A stretch of 64,000 nucleotides of DNA from DAOPJM01 sp035399665. Its GTDB lineage: Bacteria; Bacillota; Clostridia; Christensenellales; CAG-138. The position numbers and the translations under genes were made by a program. How positions within the stretch are numbered: the first letter of the stretch is position 1; every line of letters starts with the position of its first letter. Shown here piece after piece: positions 54,463-62,720 of the stretch. The stretch is from NCBI GenBank assembly GCA_035399665.1, contig DAOPJM010000002.1:1-64000 (forward strand), read 5' to 3'. Below the pieces are notes generated by a model. The model ran no database searches. It was not told the origin of the DNA and worked only from the letters and a program-made list of their open reading frames with translations.

Positions 54463-54490
54463 TTGACAATGAAGCTGACATGTGTATAAT
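54463..54490 (+). promoter_or_regulatory. Promoter of ylxM-ffh
   Basis: TTGACA (54463-54468), 16-base spacer, TATAAT (54485-54490), just before ylxM. Confidence 0.83.
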
Positions 54491-54522
54491 TGACAAGGTG
54501 TAAAGGAGAATTACTTTACAGT

Positions 54523-54891
54523 ATGGAACATGAAACGGAACGTTTGGTAGAATTCGGACAGCTGTTGGACAGATACGGAGTACTGCTGACCGAAAGGCAG
54601 ATGAGCATCTCGGCGCAGTATGCATACGAGAACTGTTCGCTTGCCGAGATAGCCGAGCGCGAGGGAATATCAAGGCAGGGTGTGCGCGACATGCTCGTGC
54701 GTTCGGAGCTTCAATTGAGGCAGTTTGAGAATAAGCTGTCCATGGTAAAGAAACTGAAGAAGCAAGAGAAGCTGCTCGAAGAAATCGACAGCTGCGCGCA
54801 TAAGCTTGTTGAAGGCAGCGGCGAACGCGTGTTGATACTGCAAAGCCTTGAGGAACTACAAAGCATCTGGGAGGACGAAAATGGCATTTGA
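54523..54891 (+). CDS. ylxM: YlxM/p13-like DNA-binding protein
   Basis: Protein of 122 residues with a helix-turn-helix like sigma-70 region 4 (CSLAEIAEREGISRQGVRDML near 40-60). Members of this family (UPF0122) precede ffh and may affect SRP. The frame starts earlier at 54490, but that lies in the -10 box; 54523 is chosen although AAAGGAG is 12 bases upstream. It overlaps ffh by 11 bases. Confidence 0.9.
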   Translation: MEHETERLVEFGQLLDRYGVLLTERQMSISAQYAYENCSLAEIAEREGISRQGVRDMLVRSELQLRQFENKLSMVKKLKKQEKLLEEIDSCAHKLVEGSGERVLILQSLEELQSIWEDENGI

Positions 54892-56215
54892 AGGCATTTC
54901 ATCCAAGCTGCAGGCTGTGTTCAAGAAGCTCAGCGGCAAGGGCAAGCTGAACGAGAAGGACGTCAAGGAGGCAATGCGCGAGATAAGGCTTGCGCTCTTG
55001 GAGGCCGACGTCAACTTTCTTGTAGTAAAGGATTTCGTCAACAAGGTCAATAATCGTGCCGTGGGACATGAGGTCATGGAAAGCCTTACCCCGGGGCAGC
55101 AGGTTATCAAGATAGTCAACGAGGAGCTGACCGCTCTTATGGGCGGCACGAACTCAAAGCTTGAGTTCGGCTCCAAGAAGCCTGCCGTCATACTTATGGC
55201 GGGCTTGCAGGGCGCGGGCAAGACAACGATGTGCGGGAAGCTTGCGGTGATGCTCAAAAAGCAGTACAGTAAATCGACCTTGCTTGTTGCCTGCGATGTG
55301 TATCGCCCTGCCGCGATCGAACAGTTGAAGATAGTGGGTTCAAAGGCTGAAGCACCCGTGTTTGATATGGGTCAGGGTGATCCCGTCAAGATAGCCAAGG
55401 CGGGCGTTGCGGAGGGTATGCGCAGGTTCTGCGATGTGGTGATAATCGATACGGCAGGCAGACTGCATATCGACGGCGACATGATGCAGGAGCTGAAGGA
55501 TATAAAGGAAGCCGTACAGCCTGCGGAGATACTGCTTGTGCTTGACTCCATGACGGGCCAGGACGCTGTCAACGCCGCGAAAGCGTTCAATGAGGCTGTA
55601 CCGCTTACAGGCATGATACTTACAAAGCTTGACGGCGATACAAGAGGCGGCGCCGCGATGTCCGCAAGGGCTGTCACGGGCAAGCCGATAAAGTTTATCG
55701 GTTCGGGTGAGAAGCTCACCGATATCGAACCTTTCCACCCCGACAGGATGGCTTCAAGGATACTCGGTATGGGCGACGTACTGACGCTCATCGAGAAGGC
55801 TCAGCGCAATTTCGACGAAAAGAAGGCGGCGGAGCTGGAACGCAAGATGCGCACCGAGAGCTTTACGTTGGAGGATTTTCTTGATCAGATGGAGCAGATG
55901 AAGGATATGGGCTCCATGGAGGAGATTCTTGCGATGGTTCCGGGGATGAGCGGCAAACTCGGCAACATTCAGATCGACGAGAAGCAGATGGCGAGGACGA
56001 AGGCTATAATCCTGTCGATGACGCCTCAAGAACGCCGAGACCCCGATGTGCTTAACGCGAGCCGAAGGCGCAGGATTGCCAAGGGCTGTGGGCTGACGGT
56101 ACAGGATGTGAACCGCCTGATGAACCAGTTCGAAAGCTCCAGAAAGATGATGAAGCAGCTTTCAGGCGGCAAGTTCGGCAAGAAGGGCAGAAGGGGAAAC
56201 CCCTTCGGATTTTAG
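54881..56215 (+). CDS. ffh: Signal recognition particle protein Ffh
   Basis: SRP54-type GTPase of 444 residues. The NG domain has GLQGAGKTTMCGKLA near 109, DVYRPAAIEQLK, DTAGRLH and TKLDGDTRGGAA. The methionine-rich M domain (about 300-430) binds signal peptides and 4.5S RNA, with GCGLTVQDVNRLMNQF. Start at 54881 follows GGGAGGACG. Confidence 0.97.
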   Translation: MAFEGISSKLQAVFKKLSGKGKLNEKDVKEAMREIRLALLEADVNFLVVKDFVNKVNNRAVGHEVMESLTPGQQVIKIVNEELTALMGGTNSKLEFGSKKPAVILMAGLQGAGKTTMCGKLAVMLKKQYSKSTLLVACDVYRPAAIEQLKIVGSKAEAPVFDMGQGDPVKIAKAGVAEGMRRFCDVVIIDTAGRLHIDGDMMQELKDIKEAVQPAEILLVLDSMTGQDAVNAAKAFNEAVPLTGMILTKLDGDTRGGAAMSARAVTGKPIKFIGSGEKLTDIEPFHPDRMASRILGMGDVLTLIEKAQRNFDEKKAAELERKMRTESFTLEDFLDQMEQMKDMGSMEEILAMVPGMSGKLGNIQIDEKQMARTKAIILSMTPQERRDPDVLNASRRRRIAKGCGLTVQDVNRLMNQFESSRKMMKQLSGGKFGKKGRRGNPFGF

Positions 56216-56271
56216 GCTAATACGGATAACCGTTTAGTATAGATAACAAAAAAGTTGGAGGAATAATAACA

Positions 56272-56514
56272 ATGTTGAAGATCAGACTGCGCAGGATGGG
56301 CGCAAAGAAGGCTCCTTTTTACCGTATCGTAGTTGCAGACTCAAGGGCTCCGCGTAATGGAGCATTTGTAGAGGAAATCGGTTACTACAACCCCCTCACC
56401 GAGCCGGTAGAGCTTAAGGTCAACAACGAGCGCGCCGCTGAGTGGGTTAAGAACGGCGCTCAGCCCACCGACACCGTTCGCGCACTTCTCAAGAAGTCCG
56501 GCGCGATTGAGTAA
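56272..56514 (+). CDS. rpsP: 30S ribosomal protein S16
   Basis: Protein of 80 residues. LKIRLRRMGAKKAPFYRIVV and the phrase IGYYNP are typical. TTGGAGG precedes the start. Usual place after ffh. Confidence 0.98.
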   Translation: MLKIRLRRMGAKKAPFYRIVVADSRAPRNGAFVEEIGYYNPLTEPVELKVNNERAAEWVKNGAQPTDTVRALLKKSGAIE

Positions 56515-56527
56515 TCGGTGAACCGAG

Positions 56528-56755
56528 ATGGATAAGCTTGTAGAGTACATAGCCAAAGGTCTTGTTGACAGCCCCGAACTCGTCAAGGTTAATACCCGCG
56601 AGGAAGAGGACTGCATCGTAATCGAGCTGTCCGTGGGCCCCGACGACGTCGGTAAGGTCATAGGTAAACAGGGAAGGATCGCCAAGGCAATTCGCACGAT
56701 AGTCAAGGCAAGCTCCGTCAATTCCGACAAAAAGTACATGGTGGAGATACTGTGA
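56528..56755 (+). CDS. khpA: KH-domain RNA-binding protein KhpA
   Basis: Protein of 75 residues with one KH domain; its GxxG loop is VIGKQGRIAKAI near 48-59. KhpA works with KhpB/Jag as an RNA chaperone in Firmicutes. It lies 13 bases after rpsP and overlaps rimM by four bases (GTGA). Confidence 0.95.
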   Translation: MDKLVEYIAKGLVDSPELVKVNTREEEDCIVIELSVGPDDVGKVIGKQGRIAKAIRTIVKASSVNSDKKYMVEIL

Positions 56756-57270
56756 CCTCTGGAACGCTTCGGATAGGCGTCATAGTAAAACCGCATGGGG
56801 TGCGCGGAGCCGTGAAAGCGGAGCCGCTGACCGATCGCCCGAAGCGTTTTTCGGGCATGGATCACGCTTACCTTGAGCTGCATGGGCAATTAATTCCCGT
56901 GCGGCTTTCGGTACACAGCGTAGCGGATTATGCGGTAATACTGCATATAGAGGGATATGACAGCCCTGAGCAAGCGGAAACGCTCCGAGGGGCTTACATT
57001 TGTGTGGACAGAGCTGAGGCGATAAGGCTTCCTAAGGACAGCTATTTCATCGCTGACCTTATCGGATGCAGGGCATACGATGACAGCGGAGCGGAGTACG
57101 GGCTTATTACCGATGTATACCAAGGCCCCGCCAACGATGTATACGTTATTGAGGATGGGAAGCTCATGGTTCCCGCGCTCAAGAAGGTCTTGAGCAGTGT
57201 TGATGTTGTCAATAAGCGGATAGTGTTCGACTCCGAAGTACTAAAGGAGGTCGGGCTTTTTGAAGATTGA
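56752..57270 (+). CDS. rimM: 16S rRNA processing protein RimM
   Basis: Protein of 172 residues. The RimM domain starts GVIVKPHGVRGAVKAEPLTD and a PRC-barrel domain begins near residue 100 (the ADLIGCRAYD stretch). It aids 30S head assembly near S19. GTG at 56752 overlaps the khpA stop. It overlaps trmD by 11 bases. Confidence 0.95.
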   Translation: MTSGTLRIGVIVKPHGVRGAVKAEPLTDRPKRFSGMDHAYLELHGQLIPVRLSVHSVADYAVILHIEGYDSPEQAETLRGAYICVDRAEAIRLPKDSYFIADLIGCRAYDDSGAEYGLITDVYQGPANDVYVIEDGKLMVPALKKVLSSVDVVNKRIVFDSEVLKEVGLFED

Positions 57271-57949
57271 CGTGATGACGCTTTTTCCCGAGATGTTCAC
57301 GGGGGTGTTCGAGTCAAGCATCATAGGCAGAGCGCAGGAAAGCGGGCTTGTCGAGATTCAGACGCACAATATACGCGACTATACCGACAACAAGCACCGC
57401 AAGACCGATGATTACCCCTTCGGCGGGGGAGCGGGCATGGTGATGATGGTGCAGCCCATCGTTGATTGCTTTGAAAGCGTGCTGGGCGATACACCAACAA
57501 AACGCATACTGCTCACTCCACGCGGGAAGCTTTTGACCCCTGAAATTGCGGGAAGGCTTGCAAAGGAGCAGCATATAGCTTTGCTGTGCGGCCATTATGA
57601 AGGGGTCGATGAACGGGTAATGTCGGTTATCGACGAGGAGATATCCATAGGGGATTATGTGCTGACGGGCGGCGAGCTTGCGGCGATGGTGCTTGTGGAC
57701 TGCCTTTTGAGATTTGTTCCCGGAGTTCTCGGCAGCGAGGACAGCGCGGAGGACGAATCATTCTCAAACGGTCTGTTAGAGTATCCGCAGTATACAAGAC
57801 CCGCGGAGTTTAGAGGCATGGAAGTCCCCGACATACTGCTTTCAGGGCATCACGCCAATATTCAAAAATGGCGGCATGAGCAATCCCAAAAAAAGACGCG
57901 GGAGCAAAGACCCGAACTGCTGGGCAACTTCGGAAAATACGAGGATTAG
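57260..57949 (+). CDS. trmD: tRNA (guanine-N1)-methyltransferase
   Basis: SPOUT methyltransferase of 229 residues that makes m1G37 in tRNAs. MTLFPEMF near the start, DDYPFGGGAGMVM near 51 and the SAM knot YVLTGGELAAM near 133 are present. TTG at 57260 follows AAAGGAGG. Last gene of the ffh run; a promoter for rplS follows. Confidence 0.96.
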   Translation: MKIDVMTLFPEMFTGVFESSIIGRAQESGLVEIQTHNIRDYTDNKHRKTDDYPFGGGAGMVMMVQPIVDCFESVLGDTPTKRILLTPRGKLLTPEIAGRLAKEQHIALLCGHYEGVDERVMSVIDEEISIGDYVLTGGELAAMVLVDCLLRFVPGVLGSEDSAEDESFSNGLLEYPQYTRPAEFRGMEVPDILLSGHHANIQKWRHEQSQKKTREQRPELLGNFGKYED

Positions 57950-57993
57950 CCCAAATATTACAATAATATAGGCGGAAATGGCGGAAAAAACCC

Positions 57994-58022
57994 TTGCAAA
58001 CGCATTGCTTGTGTGCTATAAT
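57994..58022 (+). promoter_or_regulatory. Promoter of rplS
   Basis: TTGCAA (57994-57999), 17-base spacer, TATAAT (58017-58022), leaving a leader of about 75 bases before rplS. Confidence 0.87.
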
Positions 58023-58102
58023 CCGCTTTGGCGCGGCTGGTCCAATGTCCTTTTTGTGGATATGAACGGTCGGATATAAAAATATCACAGGAGGATAATT
58101 AA

Positions 58103-58465
58103 ATGTCAGACATCATCAGAGAGCTTGAAAAGGAACAGCTCAGGACAGATTTGCCGAAGATCGAAGTAGGAGATCAGGTTCGCGTATTCGTGAAGGTCGT
58201 CGAGGGCAACCGCGAGAGGCTTCAGAACTTCGAAGGCACCATCATCAAGATTCAGGGCGGCGGTATCCGCAAGTCATTCACCGTTCGCCGCGTTTCTTAC
58301 GGCGTAGGCGTAGAGCGTACCTTTGCTTACAACAGCCCGCGTCTTGGCAAGATTGAAATTGTCCGTCACGGCGTAGTTCGCAGAGCGAAGCTGTACTACC
58401 TCAGAGACAGAGTAGGCAAGGCCGCTAAGATTCGCGAGCGCATCGTTGAGAACAAGGAGAAATAA
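58103..58465 (+). CDS. rplS: 50S ribosomal protein L19
   Basis: Protein of 120 residues. It has DQVRVFVKVVEG, the segment ERLQNFEGTIIKIQGGG and RRAKLYYLRDRVGKAAKI. AGGAGGATAATT precedes the start. A strong terminator follows. Confidence 0.98.
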   Translation: MSDIIRELEKEQLRTDLPKIEVGDQVRVFVKVVEGNRERLQNFEGTIIKIQGGGIRKSFTVRRVSYGVGVERTFAYNSPRLGKIEIVRHGVVRRAKLYYLRDRVGKAAKIRERIVENKEK

Positions 58466-58474
58466 GAGCATGAC

Positions 58475-58507
58475 AAGCTCCGACCGCAAAGTCGGAGCTT
58501 GGTTTTT
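58475..58507 (+). terminator. Terminator of rplS
   Basis: AAGCTCCGAC (58475-58484) pairs perfectly with GTCGGAGCTT (58491-58500), followed by GGTTTTT. Confidence 0.88.
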
Positions 58508-58523
58508 ATAAAAGAGGGCATTT

Positions 58524-59540
58524 ATGCAAATTCAATGGTACCCGGGGCATATGGCCAAAACTCGCCGTATGCTTGCGGAGAATCTAAAGCTTATAGATTT
58601 AGTGATAGAGCTTGTTGACGCAAGAGCGCCGCTTGCGACAAGGAATCCTGATTTTGACGATTTGTTTGCGGGAAAGACTCGCTTAATCGTTCTGAACAAG
58701 AGTGATCTTGCCTCCGCTGCCGTCACCCGCCAATGGGTAAACTACTACAAGGCGAACGGTATAGCTGCAGTTGCGGTGAATTCATCAATGAGCGGTTCCG
58801 CCAAGCCTGTCTTGGCGGCGATAGAGCAGGCATCGCGTGAAAAGGTGCAGAAGCTTTCACAAAAGGGCATCAAAGCGACTGTAAGAGCCATGGCGGTGGG
58901 CATTCCCAATGTCGGGAAGTCCACGCTCATAAACTGTATCGCGGGAGCGGGAAGAGCGCGTACAGGCGATAAGCCCGGTATTACCCGAGGCAAGCAATGG
59001 GTGAGGATAACCCCTTACTTAGAGCTTATGGATTCGCCGGGTATGCTCTGGCCTAAGCTTGAGAACGAGACTTACGCCATGCACCTTGGGTTCATAGGTT
59101 CTATCAACGACGAGGTCATGGACAAGGAACAGCTTGCGACCGAGCTGCTGTCCTGCTTGAACTCCATATGCCCCGCGCAGCTTTCAGAGAGGTACAAGCG
59201 CATTACCGCGGATACTCCCAAGGAGGAGCTGCTGAACGCTTTGGCAAGAAGCAGGGGCTTCCTGCTTTCGGGCGGAGTATGCGACGAGGAGAGAGCCGCC
59301 GACATAGCCTTGGACGAGTTTAGAGCGGGCAAGATTGCAAAGGTTTCGTTGGAGCTGCCGCCCAAGCCCAAGAGCGACGAGACTCATGGGGAAAGCGTGG
59401 AGACTGCGGACGAGAAGGCGGAAAACGCTGAGGATAAGACGAAAAAGTCTGTGGATAAGACTGAAACGGCTGTGGATGGAGCAGGGGTATCCGTGGAAAC
59501 GGACGAGAACCCTGTGGATAATTCCACGGATTTGTCGTGA
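58524..59540 (+). CDS. rbgA: Ribosome biogenesis GTPase RbgA (YlqF)
   Basis: Circularly permuted GTPase of 338 residues for late 50S assembly. G4 (LNKSD near 53) comes before G1 (GIPNVGKSTL near 127) and G3 (DSPGM). The N-terminus IQWYPGHMAK is typical. The last ~55 residues are an acidic, lysine/glutamate/aspartate-rich tail with repeated short units, which is longer than in Bacillus. GAGGGC precedes the start. Confidence 0.95.
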   Translation: MQIQWYPGHMAKTRRMLAENLKLIDLVIELVDARAPLATRNPDFDDLFAGKTRLIVLNKSDLASAAVTRQWVNYYKANGIAAVAVNSSMSGSAKPVLAAIEQASREKVQKLSQKGIKATVRAMAVGIPNVGKSTLINCIAGAGRARTGDKPGITRGKQWVRITPYLELMDSPGMLWPKLENETYAMHLGFIGSINDEVMDKEQLATELLSCLNSICPAQLSERYKRITADTPKEELLNALARSRGFLLSGGVCDEERAADIALDEFRAGKIAKVSLELPPKPKSDETHGESVETADEKAENAEDKTKKSVDKTETAVDGAGVSVETDENPVDNSTDLS

Positions 59541-59556
59541 CAAGGAACAGGATGCT

Positions 59557-60192
59557 ATGAGCAGGAGCGGTAATCGTGAGACCGAGCAAGAGCGCATTTT
59601 GCGCTTGCTTGCAACCGATATGGAATACGCCAAGGACGGAGCTTTGCCTGCGGGAATGGATGAGGTCGGGCGTGGTCCGCTTGCGGGGCCTGTGGTCGTG
59701 TGCTGCGTGGTTATGCCGACAAACCCTTTAGTGCATTATGTCAATGATTCCAAGAAGATAGCGGAGCATCGCAGAAGTCTTCTGTATGACGAGCTTACCT
59801 TGGCAAGTCTTGATTACGCTGCGGGTTGGGTTTGGCCGAATGTCATAGACGAAATAAACATCCTGCAAGCTACAAAGCGCGCCTTTTGCGAGGCCTTTGC
59901 AGCTATGAAGCTTCCCATAGACGATGTTATGATAGACGCGCTTATGGGTCTGGACATTTCGGCAAGGCAGCATTCCCTGATACACGGGGACGCAAGGTCG
60001 TATTCCATAGCCTGCGCCTCCATAATCGCGAAGGTGACGCGTGACAGGTATATGCAGGAGCAGGACAAGCTCTATCCGCAGTATGGGTTTGCCTCGAACA
60101 AGGGTTACGGAACGGTGCAGCATATCGCGGCCCTGCGCGAATACGGGCCTTGTCCCATACACAGAATGAGCTTTATAGGTAAGTTCATATGA
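59557..60192 (+). CDS. rnhB: Ribonuclease HII
   Basis: Enzyme of 211 residues that cuts RNA in RNA-DNA hybrids. GMDEVGRGPLAGPVVV near 33-48 holds the first acids, and YSIACASIIAKVTRDRYM follows. The start at 59557 follows AAGGAACAGGATG; a longer upstream frame lies inside rbgA and is a shadow. It overlaps yraN by four bases. Confidence 0.95.
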   Translation: MSRSGNRETEQERILRLLATDMEYAKDGALPAGMDEVGRGPLAGPVVVCCVVMPTNPLVHYVNDSKKIAEHRRSLLYDELTLASLDYAAGWVWPNVIDEINILQATKRAFCEAFAAMKLPIDDVMIDALMGLDISARQHSLIHGDARSYSIACASIIAKVTRDRYMQEQDKLYPQYGFASNKGYGTVQHIAALREYGPCPIHRMSFIGKFI

Positions 60193-60545
60193 GCGCCGAC
60201 ACAATGAAAATCGGCAGGCAGGGGGAAAGGCTTGCCGCCCGTTATCTTTGGTGGAGGGGGTATGCCATACTTGAACGAAACTACCGAAGGGGACATCATG
60301 AGATAGACCTTATAGCGTTTCATAGGAGCAGTAAAACGCTTGTGTTCGTTGAGGTCAAGTCCAGGACGTCCACGGAGTTTGGATTACCGCGTGAATATGT
60401 CAACAAGAATAAGCAAAGATTCGTAAAACAAGCAGCTATGGCATATCTTGGCGGCTGCCCCAAAAGCTACAAGACGATTCGCTTTGACGTCATAGAGGTG
60501 TATATGCCGCAGGGCAGGATAGAGCATCTGCAAAACGCTTTTTAG
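60189..60545 (+). CDS. yraN: YraN/UPF0102 family endonuclease-like protein
   Basis: Protein of 118 residues. The nuclease-like core has GEREAARYLWWRGYAILERNYR-type sequence (GERLAARYL near 11) and the acid motif HHEIDLIA with VFVEVKSR. It belongs to the restriction-endonuclease fold. Standard place after rnhB; function is not well defined. Confidence 0.93.
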   Translation: MSADTMKIGRQGERLAARYLWWRGYAILERNYRRGHHEIDLIAFHRSSKTLVFVEVKSRTSTEFGLPREYVNKNKQRFVKQAAMAYLGGCPKSYKTIRFDVIEVYMPQGRIEHLQNAF

Positions 60546-60595
60546 ATAACGGTATAAAAGTTTATAATATGTACGCTTGCCTGTGTAAAACAGGA

Positions 60596-60625
60596 TTGAT
60601 TTTGCATACGACTTTGTGCTATGAT
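60596..60625 (+). promoter_or_regulatory. Possible promoter of the GT-C gene pair
   Basis: TTGATT (60596-60601), 18-base spacer, TATGAT (60620-60625), about 20 bases before the first start codon. Confidence 0.5.
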
Positions 60626-60644
60626 ATGAAAGACAAAATATGGG

Positions 60645-62720
60645 ATGGTGCAAACATTGAAGAATAACAGGTTGATTCTTAAGACTGCACGGACGGCGCT
60701 CCTGACCGCCCTGATTCTTGTCCTGTCTTTACAGCTCTTTGGCTGCGGCGGGACGAGCGTTTCGGAGCAGAGCTTCGACTTCACCGTCACTGAGAATGGT
60801 TTACCGAAGGGATGGGAGATTAACTCATATGAGAATGAGTATGAGTGCTCCACCGCAAACGGGGTCATAACCCTTTCTTCAGAGATAGCTGATGACTTAA
60901 GGGCGACTATCGAAGTCTCTGTGTCGCCAAACACTAAGTATATACTGCGCGGCTATATCAAGACCGACAATGTCCAAGACGGGCGCGGAGCTTCGCTCTC
61001 GATAGACAATTACTCCGTCGATAAGAGCTGCGTGTACAGTACCGGTATACTGGGCTCTAATGATTGGCAGGAGGTTGAATTAACCTTTGAGACTATCAAG
61101 AAGCAGGATACCATCGTAGTTGCTCTGCGACTGGGCGGATACAGCGAAGCAAGTTCGGGCAGCGTCAGCTTCAGGGACGTCAGTCTCGTTCAAGACGACA
61201 GCTCCGATCAGTACTACCAGCCCTTGAACCCGTGGTCGAGTTCAACCAACGACAGCGACAGCGACACAGTTGACGCCGAAACCCTCAAGGCGTTCTTTGC
61301 GGTTATCAACTGGGCAGCAGTGATAGCCGCCGTGGTGTTGATTGCGGGAGTTCTTGCAAACCGCAGGCGCATCATGAAGCTGAATCTTTCGGATTCGCGC
61401 TACAAGCTTGGTATAGCCATAGTCATTGTGGCGGGGCTTATCATTCGTTTCCTGCTTGTCGCCAAGTATAAGGGCCATGACACCGACATGAACTGCTGGA
61501 TAGCCTGGGGCAACATGATAGCATCGGGCAACATAAGCACCTTCTATGTGGGTACCTGGTATGACTACCCGCCCGCTTATATGCTTGTTCTTGGGCTTTT
61601 GAGTGCGATAGTCAATTTCTTTGGGATAAACACAAGTTCAGCATTCGGCCTGTTCTGCTACAACATTCCTCCGATACTGGGCGACATTGGCTGCATGGTG
61701 CTGCTGATGAAGGCTGCGCAAAAGCGCGGTTTGCCCAAGTCGTATGTGCTGACGCTCGGAGCGCTGGTGTTCCTGAATCCGGCGGCCATGTTCCTGTCCG
61801 GCGCATGGTGTCAGATTGATTGCATACTGACCTTCTTCCTGGTACTCTCTTTCATACTTATCAATCAGAACAGGCGCATACCGGCCGCTTTGGTCTATGC
61901 CACCGCGGTACTGTTTAAGTGGCAGGCGTTGATGTTTGGGCCCATACTCGCGGTTTACTACATCGTCACCATATACAAGAGCAGGAATGTGATGCGCGAT
62001 ATATGGCTGACGGTGGCGGGCGTTGCCTCCGCTCTTGCGCTTATCTTTGTAGTGTCGTTACCCTTTAAGGGAACGCAGTCGTTGTTCTGGATAGTCGAGA
62101 AGTTCATAGCGGCGCAAGGCAGCTATGATTACGCAAGCGTTGAAGCCTATAACTTCATAGCTCTGTGCGGCGGCAACTGGCCAACCGCTTCCGCCGATGA
62201 GTTCATACTCGGAATATCCTATAAGGCATTCGGGGTCTTTTCTATTGCTATTGCCATAATCGCAGGCTCGGTCGCGATGATATCGACGCGCAGAAATCAA
62301 GTGCTGTCCATCAAGACGCCGATTAGCAGGGAAGGGCTGCTGTTCCTGACCTCGGCCTTTGTGATGAGCTGGATATTCACCTTTGGTCACTACATGCATG
62401 AACGCTATATATTCCCGGTGCTGTTCATGCTGCTCTTTGCCTATGTGTACTGCAAGGACTGGAGGCTGTTGCTGCTGTCAATGCTGTTTACCATCACCTG
62501 CTTTGCAAACGAGATGACGGCAATGTACGTTGTTTCGGATGCCGCCGCCGATGTAGTTCGCGGCGGAAGGGAGCACTCCGACATGATAAGGTTCTGGTCG
62601 GCTGTCGAAACTGCGGTGGAAATATACTTCGCTTACGTTATGATAAAGCTTGTTGCCAAGCCTGCGGAAATGATACAAGGAGGTGAGACGAATGGCAAAA
62701 GCATGGCGAAAGGACGATAG
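60645..62720 (+). CDS. GT-C-type membrane glycosyltransferase with N-terminal extracellular domain
   Basis: Protein of 691 residues. It starts with a signal-like hydrophobic stretch and a lipobox, LFGC, at Cys34. A beta-rich domain of ~155 residues follows (about 40-195), with a jelly-roll look (FTVTENGLPKGW and SGSVSFRDVSLVQD), resembling carbohydrate-binding modules. After a serine/aspartate linker come a dozen or so membrane helices. Near the first ones is HDTDMNCWIAWG, followed by WYDYPPAYM, typical of GT-C enzymes that use lipid-linked sugars. The start could also be TTG at 60657. Acceptor and donor are unknown. Confidence 0.75.
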   Translation: MVQTLKNNRLILKTARTALLTALILVLSLQLFGCGGTSVSEQSFDFTVTENGLPKGWEINSYENEYECSTANGVITLSSEIADDLRATIEVSVSPNTKYILRGYIKTDNVQDGRGASLSIDNYSVDKSCVYSTGILGSNDWQEVELTFETIKKQDTIVVALRLGGYSEASSGSVSFRDVSLVQDDSSDQYYQPLNPWSSSTNDSDSDTVDAETLKAFFAVINWAAVIAAVVLIAGVLANRRRIMKLNLSDSRYKLGIAIVIVAGLIIRFLLVAKYKGHDTDMNCWIAWGNMIASGNISTFYVGTWYDYPPAYMLVLGLLSAIVNFFGINTSSAFGLFCYNIPPILGDIGCMVLLMKAAQKRGLPKSYVLTLGALVFLNPAAMFLSGAWCQIDCILTFFLVLSFILINQNRRIPAALVYATAVLFKWQALMFGPILAVYYIVTIYKSRNVMRDIWLTVAGVASALALIFVVSLPFKGTQSLFWIVEKFIAAQGSYDYASVEAYNFIALCGGNWPTASADEFILGISYKAFGVFSIAIAIIAGSVAMISTRRNQVLSIKTPISREGLLFLTSAFVMSWIFTFGHYMHERYIFPVLFMLLFAYVYCKDWRLLLLSMLFTITCFANEMTAMYVVSDAAADVVRGGREHSDMIRFWSAVETAVEIYFAYVMIKLVAKPAEMIQGGETNGKSMAKGR

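Noticed and set aside
60580..60600. CCTGT/ACAGG hairpin after yraN
   Set aside because: Five pairs and an interrupted T run are too weak for a terminator call.
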